A stretch of DNA of 49,761 bases, taken from contig JAUVAV010000024.1 of NCBI GenBank assembly GCA_030591525.1, positions 1 to 49,761 on the forward strand, in the 5' to 3' direction. A program made the translations under genes and the position numbers. Positions 34,704-43,575 of this stretch are shown one piece after another; within the stretch, counting starts at the first letter, position 1; every line of letters begins with the position of its first letter. This DNA comes from a candidate division FCPU426 bacterium. GTDB taxonomy: Bacteria > Oederibacteriota > JAAXVQ01 > JAUVAV01. The notes below the pieces were generated by a model. That model ran no database searches. It saw nothing but the letters and a program-made list of their open reading frames with translations, and was not told the origin of the DNA.

Positions 34704-35942
34704 CTACTTAACCCGTATAAACTCCGGGGCTTTACTGCTGATAACTATAATTTCCACCACATTGGAGCTTAATTGATTTCCTTCGTAATCATAACCGCCC
34801 AAAACACAGCGATAACGTCCGTCGGCTACAATCCGGCTTTTTTGATCCCGGCCTTCCCAGACGATTGACCTCGGCAATTTATGCTTACCTTTAAAATATT
34901 TTACCATTTTTCCCTGGGAATTACGAATAGTAAGCTTCCACTTTTTTAACAATACCTCCCGGGTAAAATCAAAAGTAAATTCAACCCGCGGCTTCATACC
35001 TTTCTTGGTTAAATACCGGGAGGAAGTTTTAAGCCCCGCATGGTATGCCCCGAATCTGAAATGCAGACCTATCCGATGGTGCATCTCGCTGACTTGAAAA
35101 TCCGAGCGCCAGCCGTAATCCAACCCCCAACCATCGGCGCAGTAACCGGTTCCGGCGTAAAAAGCCCCGGTATCCACACCGCCCCGGATAATCCAATGGC
35201 GGGAAAAAACACTCTCCAGTCCAAACGCGGCCCGATACGTCATTTCCTGCTCCAGTTCCTGAGTAAACTCCAGCCCGGCCTTGATAACCTTCTGCCATGC
35301 GGCGCCCAGAGTCAGTTGTAACTTCCGGGGATAAGCCACCTCTTCCAGCGAGGTTCGGATTTGCGGTTGAAGAATATTATAGGCCGTGAGTCCTCCCCAA
35401 ACCAACGAGGTAAACTGGAGACGCAGTCCCAAATCAATACTCTCGCCCGCGCTGGCCCGCCCATCATGCTCCACCCGCAGGGCCCGAATCCGCACGCCGG
35501 CGAAAAAGCCGGGGTTAATCGCCCGGCTAAAGCCTAATAAAACCGCCTGTTCCCGCATTGGCAGGGCAGTTGAAGCTTCATCCCAATCCGTCTCCCCGGC
35601 CGGCATTAGCAGGGATATTCCCAGTCCGAACTTACCGACACCCATTAGGGGCTGGACATAGCTAAAAGCAGAGGCTACCCCTCCTTTTGGAAACATGCCC
35701 AGATCAGCCTTTATATCGGTATGCCGGAGTGTTTGCAAGTTAGCCGCATTTCCAAAGATCGCATCCGCTCCCTCCTGGGCGCCCTGCAGGGCCCCGGCTC
35801 CCAGACTACCGGCGGAAAGGCGGGGATTAAAGTATAAATCAGCATAGTGATCATAAGCATGGCCGGCCGAAAAACATATTAAAATCAAACCCAGGCCGGC
35901 CAGCAGGCGGCAAGCTCCATCTGATATTTTTTTTAATTTCAT
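34704..35942 (-). CDS. PorV/PorQ-like outer-membrane barrel with FlgD-type C-terminal domain
   Basis: The 412-residue protein has a signal peptide of about 29 residues (LLAGLGLILICFSAGHA). The PorV-like start NPRLSAGSLGAGALQGA and IFGNAANLQTL takes the place of the usual Y-W-N-P-A-G motif, so this is a diverged member. Amphipathic strands continue to about residue 310. The last 95 residues are a FlgD-like domain: KWKLTIRNSQGKMVKYF, RSIVWEGRDQKSRIVADG, and YRCVLGGYDYEGN. AGGAG upstream fits the ATG. Followed by the large TPR gene and the TolQRR motor genes, it is the likely outer-membrane part of that block. Unlike the other barrels, it has no type IX-like cargo gene beside it. Confidence 0.78.
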   Translation of the reverse strand: MKLKKISDGACRLLAGLGLILICFSAGHAYDHYADLYFNPRLSAGSLGAGALQGAQEGADAIFGNAANLQTLRHTDIKADLGMFPKGGVASAFSYVQPLMGVGKFGLGISLLMPAGETDWDEASTALPMREQAVLLGFSRAINPGFFAGVRIRALRVEHDGRASAGESIDLGLRLQFTSLVWGGLTAYNILQPQIRTSLEEVAYPRKLQLTLGAAWQKVIKAGLEFTQELEQEMTYRAAFGLESVFSRHWIIRGGVDTGAFYAGTGYCADGWGLDYGWRSDFQVSEMHHRIGLHFRFGAYHAGLKTSSRYLTKKGMKPRVEFTFDFTREVLLKKWKLTIRNSQGKMVKYFKGKHKLPRSIVWEGRDQKSRIVADGRYRCVLGGYDYEGNQLSSNVVEIIVISSKAPEFIRVK

Positions 35943-35987
35943 AACCAGGCTCCTTTAATGCTTTTCTACCTCCCGGATCAAAATATT

Positions 35988-36003
35988 CCGCCCTTCCGGA
36001 CGG
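35988..36003 (-). other. Short hairpin after the HAMP gene
   Basis: On the minus strand CCGTCC, loop GGAA, GGGCGG can form a six-pair stem (one G-U pair), followed by AATATTTT. It might act as a weak terminator between the HAMP gene and the PorV-like gene, but the stem is short. Confidence 0.3.
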
Positions 36004-36009
36004 AGCATT

Positions 36010-36537
36010 TTAATCCAATTTAAAGAGCGCACCCTCCGATTTTTTTAATCGGCGCGGCTGCGCGCCAGTCGTCCTTTTTCCTGGTTGTTCCCGTTTTTTA
36101 CTGCTTCCGGATTGAAGTATCATCACCCGGTCCCGAATACTGCTCATCATGTTATTAAATTCGTTTTTCAAATCCTGTAATTCATCATTATCCCGAAACT
36201 TTGCCAGCACGGATAAGTCGCCGGAAGCCGCCTGCTGCATGCTTTGCTTCAGGCGGAAGACCGGCCCGGCAATGCGATGGGACAACCAGACGGCCAGATA
36301 AATATTTAAAACCGTCAGGCCGGCCAGTACCAGGGCGATTACCATTACAAATTTATAAAAAATCACGATATGATCCCCGGCCGGGATCCAAATACTGGTC
36401 ATGGCCACGGACATCATAATCACGCAGGCGATCAATACTTCGACGGCCGAAATAATGCTCCCGATAAAAGCCAGCTTCATCTGGAACGGCGGTTCAATTA
36501 ATAATCTGCGTCGTTGGTTTTTTTTTGGTGCTTTCAT
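36010..36537 (-). CDS. Small two-helix membrane protein with a HAMP domain (second)
   Basis: The 175-residue protein has two membrane helices (about 22-48 and 62-88) joined by a short outer loop. A HAMP segment follows (IAGPVFRLKQSMQQAASGDL, then NDELQDLKNEFNNMM) with a short coiled coil. It ends in a basic, disordered tail (SSKKREQPGKRTTGAQPRR). There is no enzymatic or receptor output domain. It parallels the 8667-9227 protein in length and layout, and both lie next to PorV-like barrels. The start is supported by AAGGAA upstream. It may sense the envelope or anchor a partner at the inner membrane. Confidence 0.8.
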   Translation of the reverse strand: MKAPKKNQRRRLLIEPPFQMKLAFIGSIISAVEVLIACVIMMSVAMTSIWIPAGDHIVIFYKFVMVIALVLAGLTVLNIYLAVWLSHRIAGPVFRLKQSMQQAASGDLSVLAKFRDNDELQDLKNEFNNMMSSIRDRVMILQSGSSKKREQPGKRTTGAQPRRLKKSEGALFKLD

Positions 36538-36594
36538 GGTAATTCCTTTCTGTTAGAAGTATCGTTAAAATAACTTTTTTTATTATATTTTTTT

Positions 36595-36706
36595 TGTCAT
36601 TCTGAGCCGAAGGCGAAGAATCTCCCGTGGACCTGATAATTCAGGCGTTTCCTTGGAGATTCCTCACTTCGTTCGGAATGACAAACATAAAAAAATACGC
36701 TTCCGC
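36595..36706. repeat. TGTCATTC-family inverted repeat with half of the TTGCGGAAG shell
   Basis: Arms are TGTCATTCTGAGCCGAAGGC (36595-36614) and its partner CACTTCGTTCGGAATGACA (ending 36683). The inner parts are GAAGAATCTCC and GGAGATTCCTC. On the right, CTTCCGCAACAGCTATTATT (from about 36699) is the shell arm known from 1253-1430; the left shell arm is not recognisable. The repeat runs up to the stop codon of the giant gene at 36715. Confidence 0.68.
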
Positions 36707-36714
36707 AACAGCTA

Positions 36715-39700
36715 TTATTTAATAATAACTACCTTTCTCTTCTTGAGGCTGACGGTTCTGCCGTCAGCATAATGTATCTTCATCAGAGCCCAGTATACCC
36801 CCGGCCCCACGCGCAAGGTATTCCAATCCAGCACTTCTCCCTGCTTGGCAGCGCCGTAACGTTCGGTCACACAGGAGACTTTATCCCCCAGCAAATTGAG
36901 CATAACCAGCTCGACCCGGGCCGGTCCCTTTAGATTGAAGAAGAAACGAACCCGGCCCTGACTGCTGGGATTAGGCGCCGGTACCATTTCTTCATCCCGG
37001 ATCGAAATTAAGATATCATAAGGCAGGTCCAGGAACTCATAACTCTGGTTGCTCTTGATTTTCAGCGCATAATGTCCGGCCGCCGGATTGATAATCCCGG
37101 CGGTCTCCAAAAGCAAAACCGTGAACAAACTGTTTTTCGGCATGGTCACCGGAACCACCAAAGACAAATCCCGGTTAGTAATATTAGACCCGGATACCGG
37201 GACATGGTTTAAAAGCAGATCACCGGAAGAAATCGCAGCCGGCAGGCCGGTGCCGGCGGGGAATTGAATGGTTATCTCGTCGACCCCGGCTACCAGGGCA
37301 TTAAGGGAATTCACGTACGCCTCGATTTGATACTCGGCCGTCATGACCTCCATGGCCGGTTTCACTGCCAGCCGGCCGCCGTACATTTTTGACAAAACGA
37401 ATTCCAACTGGTCCGTCACCTCGCCGCTGTCCGCAAAACCGGAAGCCGATTTGGCGCGCAAGGTCGCTATACCGGATTCCCGGGCCCGGCTCCGGACTGT
37501 AAACACCGCCCGGCCGTCCGAGCCGGTGGTAACCTGGATGCCGTCCAGAATGGCATCCGCGTCCGGAGTAATTATATCACCGAGGGAAGAAGAAACCGTG
37601 ATTAAAGTTCCCTTCGCGACCAGGGTTCCCGGATGATTGCTCAGATAGATGGGCGAGGTGGTAATAACGGCCTCGCTGGTACCGTCGGCCGGGACAATAT
37701 GCGGATCCGCAGTAAGCGTGATTATTCCGCCGGCAGAGTAGTAATGGAAGTATATACTCTCCACTTGGCTGGTATTTCCCACCATGTCCGCCACAAAACA
37801 GTTAGCAAAATAGAACCCATCCTTTACTACCGGGATATTGGGCAGGCTGCCGATAATGCATAATCCGTCATGGCTATATGTAGCCGGGATTTTCCAGCCG
37901 ATAACATAGGAGGCTGTAGAGATTAAACCCGTAATATCGATGGAGCCGTTCGCATCCACTGCGGTGGCGGTAACGTAAACAAAACTCTTCCGCCCGTATT
38001 CCACCCCGACCTGCTGATCAATATCCCATATCTTAAATACACTTACCGGTTCCCCGTTTAATAATTGGTTCTGCGGTCCGGTAAAAGGCCCATCCGCGTG
38101 GATGTGGCCGTCCTCGGGATTCTTCCAAAACTCCTCCAGCCCGGCGTAAATCTCCACTGCGCAGGCGGTTAAATTCAAGCCGGAACCGGGATAAACTTCT
38201 CCCCCACTGAAGGGCGCGCGCAAATCCGGTTCCATGATAGTGGCCTGGACGTCGGGGAAATTCGAACTAATATCATCCGGCTGAGGTATCGTAGAAAAGG
38301 GATTCCAGGATACCAGGCGCGGAGGCGTGAGATCGTTGAAAAAGTAATAATCCACATCCCGGGTATTGGGATTCCCGCTTAAGTCTGAAATGGTATCTTC
38401 CAGGTGTATGCGTATAGTATACCGTCCCTCAATAGTATTGCCGATGTACTCCGGAATCGGAAAAATCGGCGGTTCGGTTTTCGCTATATCCGCCATGAAC
38501 ACATTAACCTGGTCAGTGTTGCGGCGTTCCCAGCCATTCTCGATCCCGAGCCCGGTAACCTGGGTCATGGCATAAATTACATTATCCGGATTGAAAAAAG
38601 TCACACTGGAAGCCGTAAGACTAACCCGGTGCGGAAAACCGCAGTCCGCAAACATGTCATTGCGGTCAAAAGGCTCGTCATGCGCATAGACCGAGACTTT
38701 TTGCGGAGCCTCGGTTATAAGATCATAGCTTCGCATATATTTATCCCCGTTCAGGGATAGGTAAAGATACGGCGCATTCGGGCTCTCCGTGCTCTGGGTC
38801 GGGAAAACTGCGTCTTCCACGGGCGGTATATCATCCACCAGGAACCGGGGAAGTTCTGTATCCCGGTGATGGTTCTGGTAATTCGCCCAGTCCCGCGCGC
38901 AGACTGATATTGAATATACACCGCTTAGGGGCGAGTAATCGCCCGGCAGGGTCAGAAAACCTTGATAAGTTATACCGCTGGTTGCGGCATAGGTATTGCT
39001 GATTCCGGAAGGATTCACTTCAACCAGGGGAGTGCCTTCATAATAAAGCCGCATTTCCGAGGGCTGATAAATATGATGAGAAATGCCGCTGCCATTTAAC
39101 GAGGTATGCCCGCCCCAATCATTTGACGCGCCCTTGGTATCTGAGATCGCGGCGACAAAACAATCACCTGCCAGGGGGAAATGCGTTCCCCGGATTACGC
39201 GGTTATTGGCGTTGAGAACTCCTTGCGGAGCCAATATGTCGGATATTTGTATATTCCATATTTCCGGAGGATCCTCGTCTTTCATAAAGTGGCGCGCGTA
39301 GGTTTGGTTGTTCCCGGCCAGATCCTGTACTACCACGGTAACCGAGTAAAACGCCCCGTTTGCGAAATGAGTATGCACAAATCCCGCCCAATCCAGGGTA
39401 TGATTAGTCTGGTTTTCGCTCCCTCCGCCCGGAGCCGGGTCAATAGTAATTTGGGTATTTCCATAATCAATCGCATCTCCGAAATCTTCAGTAACCGTGG
39501 CATTTAAAGTCGCCCAGATGCGGGTTAAATCCTCGCCCATATAATAAGAAGGAGGAGAAGTGCCTCTATGGGGATTTTCCCATTGAATAGTAGCCCCGGG
39601 ATTCTGGTAGTCAAACCGGAAGTCTTTGGTACTAACATACACGTTCTCAGCCGTATCATAAATAGTGGCCGTAACCGTATAGCGAATATTATGAGTGAAA

Positions 39701-42318
39701 TCCTTATCATCCGAACCGTCGCTCTCCGGCCACCCGCCAGTGGGGTTGAAATCAAAGCGATCAGTCAGGTTATTGGAATTCGTTCCTCCAATACCGCTCA
39801 CACTTACCGTGCTTCTGGTCCAGTCTATGCCCGACTCAAACGGCAACCCGTTGGGATCATCTACTATGCTCCATATACTTGAGAGATTAGGCCCTACGTA
39901 GCCGCAATCCAGCGTATTCTGCCAATGAATTTCTGCAGTGGGACGCAGATAGTCAAACCAGAAGGTTTCCGTCGTGTTTATTTCGGCCTCATTGCCCGCC
40001 TGGTCCTGGATCACAGCCGTAACCGTATAGTTCGTCTTGTCAACAAAATCATACGAGTCGGTCCCATCGTTCTCCGGCCAGTTATTGGTAGGAGTAAAGT
40101 GGATGCTGCCCCCGGCATTCCAATTGCTGCCTCCCACGCCGTTATCCAGCAAGAGCGTACTGTTGGCCCAATTAATTCCTGACAAGGCATCGCTGACCGG
40201 GGCCCAGATATCCGAGAGATTCGGTCCCACATGAGTATGATCAAGCGGATCTTGCCAGTGAATGTCAGTTATAACCGGATCAACATAATCGAACGTGAAC
40301 AAGTTTGCATTGTTTACGCTCACATTCCCGGCATCATCCTGAATCGTGGCGGTTATAGTATAGATCGTGTTATGCGTGAAATCCTTGTCATTCGAACCGT
40401 CGCTCTCCGGCCACCCGCCAGTGGGGTTGAAATATATATTCCCTCCCACGTTCGAATTGGTATGCGCTATGCCCGGACTCAATACCAGTGTACTATTCCC
40501 CCAGTCTACGCCTGACAAGGCATCGCTCACCGCGGCCCGGATCTCCGACAAATTCGGCCCCACATACGCTCCGTTCAGCGGATTATGCCAATGCACCGTG
40601 GTTATGCTTGGCCCTACGTAGTCAAAGATGAAGGAACTTGAGTCGTTTACGCTTACATTCCCGGCATCATCTTGAATCGTGGCGGTTATAGTATAGGTCG
40701 TGTTATGCGTGAAATCCTTGTCATCCGAACCGTCGCTCTCCGGCCATCCGCTCGTGGGATTAAAGTAAATACTTCCTCCTACGTTTGAATTGGTATGCGC
40801 TATGCCCGGACTCAATACCAGTGTACTATTCCCCCAGTCTACGCCTGACAAGGCGTCGCTCACCGCGGCCCGGATCTCCGACAAATTCGGCCCCACGTAT
40901 GGCCCGTTCACCGGGTTCTGCCAATTCACCGTGGTTATGCTTGGACCTACGTAGTCAAAGGTAAAGGAATTCGAGTTGTTGACGCTCACATTCCCGGCAT
41001 CATCCTGAATCGTGGCGGTTATGGTATACGTCGTGTTATGCGTAAAATCCTTGTCATCCGAACCATTGCTCTCCGGCCACCCGCCAGTGGGGTTGAAATA
41101 TATAGTTCCTCCCTCGTTCGAATTGGTATGCGCTATGCCCGGACCCAATACCAGCGTGCTGTTTCCCCAGTCTACACCTGACAAGGTATCGCTCACCGCG
41201 GCCCGGATCTCCGACAGGTTCGGTCCCACGAATGGCCCGTTCACCGGATTGTGCCAATGCACCGTGGTTATGCTTGGCCCTACATAGTCGAAGATAAAGG
41301 AATTCGAGTTGTTCACGCTCACATTCCCGGCATTATCCTGGATTGTGGCGGTTATCGTATAGGTCGTGTTATGCGTAAAATCCTTGTCATCCGAACCATT
41401 GCTCTCCGGCCACCCGTTCGTCGGATTGAAGTATATACTTCCTCCCGCATTTGAATTGGTATGCACTATGCCCGGACCCAACACCAGCGTACTATTGCCC
41501 CAGTCTATGCCTGACACGGCATCGCTTACCACGGCCTGGACCTCCGACAAATTCGGCCCTACATGCGTCCCGTTTACCGGGTTATGCCAATGCACCGTAG
41601 TGATGCTTGGTGCCGTGTAGTCTAAGGCAAACTGGTCCGTATTAACGCAGACGTTTCCTGCCAGATCATAAATAATAGCAGTAATGGTATATATTGTATT
41701 GTCTGAAAAATCCTGGATATCTGAACCGTCGCTCTCCGGCCACCCGTGCGTGGGGTTAAAGTATATATTCCCTCCGCCATTCGAATTGGAATGCGGTACT
41801 GCAGGACTTAATACCAGCGTGCTTTTACTCCAATCAATCCCTGAACCACCGGTATCATTGACCGCGGCCCGGATCTGGGATAGATTCGGCCCCACATAAG
41901 CGCCATCCACCGGAGCCTGCCAGTGGATATCGGGCAGATCCGGAGCAGCCGTATCCACAACAATATTTTGTTCATTGGAATATTGCGCCGCTATAACCCA
42001 CGCGCGAACTATTTGAACCGCATCGATATCCGGAGCGTTAAAATTACAACTAAAATTTTCTCCAGTATCAGAGAGCGTGGTCTGTACCTCTACTCCATCC
42101 ACTTCAATATGAACAGTCTTCTCTTTCCCCGCTTTGGTCCCATTCAAAGAAATATTATTGGCGTGATTTATATAAAGTGTGCCGCCGCTGGCAGCCTGGC
42201 CGTCAATAACGCTTATGGTGATAGTAGTTGCTCCCCAGGCCGGAGCGGCCCCGCTCCAGCTTAATAAACCCAGCCCCATCAGGCAATATATCGCGGTAAA
42301 CCATTTCAAATTTTTCAT
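36715..42318 (-). CDS. Giant surface protein with eight ~111-residue repeats and type IX/FlgD-like end
   Basis: I start at ATG 42318 (1867 residues); AAGGTG sits six bases upstream, and the in-frame GTG at 42327 belongs to that ribosome site. A signal peptide ends near PAWGA. Residues about 120-1010 carry eight beta-sandwich repeats of about 111 residues, with VHWHNPVNG, VGPNLSEIRAAVSD, SGVDWGNSTLVL and GWPESNGSDDKDFTHNTTY in each; four are nearly identical in DNA. A long middle region is shared with the 43576-47124 protein. An invasin-like domain (VITTSPIYLSNHPGTLV, GRAVFTVRSR) follows near 1560-1670. The last 90 residues are a FlgD/type IX-like domain (PAPNPSSQGRVRFFF, ending RKVVIIK). It probably forms a long stalk on the cell surface. 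The PorV gene just upstream is likely its shuttle. Confidence 0.87.
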   Translation of the reverse strand: MKNLKWFTAIYCLMGLGLLSWSGAAPAWGATTITISVIDGQAASGGTLYINHANNISLNGTKAGKEKTVHIEVDGVEVQTTLSDTGENFSCNFNAPDIDAVQIVRAWVIAAQYSNEQNIVVDTAAPDLPDIHWQAPVDGAYVGPNLSQIRAAVNDTGGSGIDWSKSTLVLSPAVPHSNSNGGGNIYFNPTHGWPESDGSDIQDFSDNTIYTITAIIYDLAGNVCVNTDQFALDYTAPSITTVHWHNPVNGTHVGPNLSEVQAVVSDAVSGIDWGNSTLVLGPGIVHTNSNAGGSIYFNPTNGWPESNGSDDKDFTHNTTYTITATIQDNAGNVSVNNSNSFIFDYVGPSITTVHWHNPVNGPFVGPNLSEIRAAVSDTLSGVDWGNSTLVLGPGIAHTNSNEGGTIYFNPTGGWPESNGSDDKDFTHNTTYTITATIQDDAGNVSVNNSNSFTFDYVGPSITTVNWQNPVNGPYVGPNLSEIRAAVSDALSGVDWGNSTLVLSPGIAHTNSNVGGSIYFNPTSGWPESDGSDDKDFTHNTTYTITATIQDDAGNVSVNDSSSFIFDYVGPSITTVHWHNPLNGAYVGPNLSEIRAAVSDALSGVDWGNSTLVLSPGIAHTNSNVGGNIYFNPTGGWPESDGSNDKDFTHNTIYTITATIQDDAGNVSVNNANLFTFDYVDPVITDIHWQDPLDHTHVGPNLSDIWAPVSDALSGINWANSTLLLDNGVGGSNWNAGGSIHFTPTNNWPENDGTDSYDFVDKTNYTVTAVIQDQAGNEAEINTTETFWFDYLRPTAEIHWQNTLDCGYVGPNLSSIWSIVDDPNGLPFESGIDWTRSTVSVSGIGGTNSNNLTDRFDFNPTGGWPESDGSDDKDFTHNIRYTVTATIYDTAENVYVSTKDFRFDYQNPGATIQWENPHRGTSPPSYYMGEDLTRIWATLNATVTEDFGDAIDYGNTQITIDPAPGGGSENQTNHTLDWAGFVHTHFANGAFYSVTVVVQDLAGNNQTYARHFMKDEDPPEIWNIQISDILAPQGVLNANNRVIRGTHFPLAGDCFVAAISDTKGASNDWGGHTSLNGSGISHHIYQPSEMRLYYEGTPLVEVNPSGISNTYAATSGITYQGFLTLPGDYSPLSGVYSISVCARDWANYQNHHRDTELPRFLVDDIPPVEDAVFPTQSTESPNAPYLYLSLNGDKYMRSYDLITEAPQKVSVYAHDEPFDRNDMFADCGFPHRVSLTASSVTFFNPDNVIYAMTQVTGLGIENGWERRNTDQVNVFMADIAKTEPPIFPIPEYIGNTIEGRYTIRIHLEDTISDLSGNPNTRDVDYYFFNDLTPPRLVSWNPFSTIPQPDDISSNFPDVQATIMEPDLRAPFSGGEVYPGSGLNLTACAVEIYAGLEEFWKNPEDGHIHADGPFTGPQNQLLNGEPVSVFKIWDIDQQVGVEYGRKSFVYVTATAVDANGSIDITGLISTASYVIGWKIPATYSHDGLCIIGSLPNIPVVKDGFYFANCFVADMVGNTSQVESIYFHYYSAGGIITLTADPHIVPADGTSEAVITTSPIYLSNHPGTLVAKGTLITVSSSLGDIITPDADAILDGIQVTTGSDGRAVFTVRSRARESGIATLRAKSASGFADSGEVTDQLEFVLSKMYGGRLAVKPAMEVMTAEYQIEAYVNSLNALVAGVDEITIQFPAGTGLPAAISSGDLLLNHVPVSGSNITNRDLSLVVPVTMPKNSLFTVLLLETAGIINPAAGHYALKIKSNQSYEFLDLPYDILISIRDEEMVPAPNPSSQGRVRFFFNLKGPARVELVMLNLLGDKVSCVTERYGAAKQGEVLDWNTLRVGPGVYWALMKIHYADGRTVSLKKRKVVIIK
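39290..41958 (-). repeat. Array of eight ~333-bp coding repeats
   Basis: Unit boundaries (codon for the Asp of D-Y-x-x-P) fall near 41958, 41623, 41290, 40957, 40624, 40291, 39957 and 39614. Five successive spacings are 333 bp or within a base of it. Units 2-5 (40292-41623, exactly 4 x 333) differ by only scattered substitutions; units 1, 6, 7 and 8 are older. This pattern indicates recent tandem amplification in the middle of an older array. Confidence 0.85.
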
Positions 42319-42330
42319 GAAAATCACCTT

Positions 42331-43362
42331 TTATTTTTCAAGGTATTCATACAGATATTTGCTCTTCTCTTTCTTCGTCTTACGGCCTTTGCGCCCGTGC
42401 TCCCCGCGGGGCCCGAACTGCGCCACCAAGCTTATCCGGTGACCGTCGCCGATCAGCGCATCAGGCGAATACGCGTAATGCAGTGAATACTCCATGAATT
42501 TTATCCCCATGCCCAAGGAAAAACCGGTCAAAAAACTCCCGGTCATGCGCGCATCCCCGGTATGATATCCGGCGCGAATACTTACTAACTCGAGCAGGGT
42601 ATATTCCAGGCCCAGCGCGCCTTGCAAAGGCTGGTCCTGGGGCAGGATCCCGTCCAGCGCCAGGACCAGCTCATCCGGTTGAAAAAATCCCAGCGGGATT
42701 TTATACTCCGCCCCGATCTGCGTCAGCAGGGGCAGAAAAAATTCCGCAAACTTCTTCTGGCCGAGATTTTTTACTGCCGCGCCCACTCTCAGGCCTTCCA
42801 GACCTGTGACCACCTGTAATCCCAGGTCCCAGGCCAGAAAATAAAATTTCTTATCCACTAAATCTTCCTGCATGAATTTAGTGCTTACTCCCAGGCTCAA
42901 GGCCGGACTGAGAGACTTGGCCGCCCCCAGTTCCGCAATCAAACTAAAGGGCTCGATACTCTGGTTGGTGCGGATAGGATTATTATAAGCGTCCAAATCA
43001 AAACGTTCAATCGCGCCATATCCGAAATAGCTGATCAAAGCGCCCAGGGAAATCCAGGGCATTTGGCAGCTATATCCCACGGCGGCCGCATTCATATCCT
43101 CATAAAGACTTGTGTAATCGGCAAATACTTCATGTTGGCTGCCGGATGTCAGGCCGGCCGGATTCCAGACCATTGATTCCACACCTTGGGTATTGGCCGC
43201 TAATCCTCCTCCCATAGCCGTGCCTCGTGCGCCTATGGGAAGTTTAAACAAAATCCCGGTTCCTCCTGAGCTGCCAAAATCCTTTTGTTCAGCTGAGGTA
43301 TGAAAATAAAGTAAAGATGAAAATAAAAGGGTAAAAAGAGAAATTTTGAAATAATTTTTCAT
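42331..43362 (-). CDS. PorV/PorQ-family outer-membrane barrel (copy A)
   Basis: The 343-residue protein has a signal peptide of about 24 residues (ISLFTLLFSSLLYFHTSA). The PorV signature follows: FKLPIGARGTAMGGGLAA and MVWNPAGLTSG. Repeated amphipathic strands run to the end, with a GHRISLVAQFGPRG closing strand and a basic Lys-rich tail. It closely matches the 47288-48334 protein over its whole length. It is the first gene behind the consensus promoter at 43402-43430, and the giant surface protein starts 12 bases after it, so the two are made from one transcript. In type IX systems PorV carries cargo by its C-terminal domain; here that role is inferred. Confidence 0.87.
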   Translation of the reverse strand: MKNYFKISLFTLLFSSLLYFHTSAEQKDFGSSGGTGILFKLPIGARGTAMGGGLAANTQGVESMVWNPAGLTSGSQHEVFADYTSLYEDMNAAAVGYSCQMPWISLGALISYFGYGAIERFDLDAYNNPIRTNQSIEPFSLIAELGAAKSLSPALSLGVSTKFMQEDLVDKKFYFLAWDLGLQVVTGLEGLRVGAAVKNLGQKKFAEFFLPLLTQIGAEYKIPLGFFQPDELVLALDGILPQDQPLQGALGLEYTLLELVSIRAGYHTGDARMTGSFLTGFSLGMGIKFMEYSLHYAYSPDALIGDGHRISLVAQFGPRGEHGRKGRKTKKEKSKYLYEYLEK

Positions 43363-43401
43363 GTTATACCCCTAAATTACTACTCAATATCTCACAAAAT
43401 A

Positions 43402-43430
43402 ATTATATTGTTTTAAAGCGCATTTGTCAA
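43402..43430 (-). promoter_or_regulatory. Perfect sigma70 promoter of the PorV copy A operon
   Basis: TTGACA (43430-43425), 17 bases, TATAAT (43407-43402) on the minus strand. The -10 is about 40 bases from the ATG at 43362. AGGGG six bases before the ATG gives the ribosome site. Confidence 0.8.
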
Positions 43431-43483
43431 TCTATATTATATAAAAGACTATTAATTACCCTGTAACATGGTTGGATTATTTT

Positions 43484-43540
43484 AAAATCCCCCCAGCCCC
43501 CTTTTCCAAAAGGGGCGACGCATGCGTCGCCCCTACAACT
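43484..43540. repeat. Fused repeat: AATCCCCCC/CCCCCTTTT element with GTAGGGG-type palindrome
   Basis: TAAAATCCCCCCAGCCCCC (about 43481-43503) and TTTTCCAAAAGGGG form one G/C-run element. Its end merges with GGGGCGACGCATGCGTCGCC at 43512, a copy of the palindrome family lacking its left GTA. It lies upstream of the PorV copy A promoter and downstream of the 43576 gene stop. Confidence 0.6.
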
Positions 43541-43575
43541 GTCTGATTTTCCATAACCAACTACAAAAAAACACT

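Noticed and set aside
39290-41958. CRISPR-like regular repeats
   Set aside because: The unit is 333 bp, in frame, and encodes beta-sandwich repeats of one protein; there are no short repeats with unique spacers and no cas genes.
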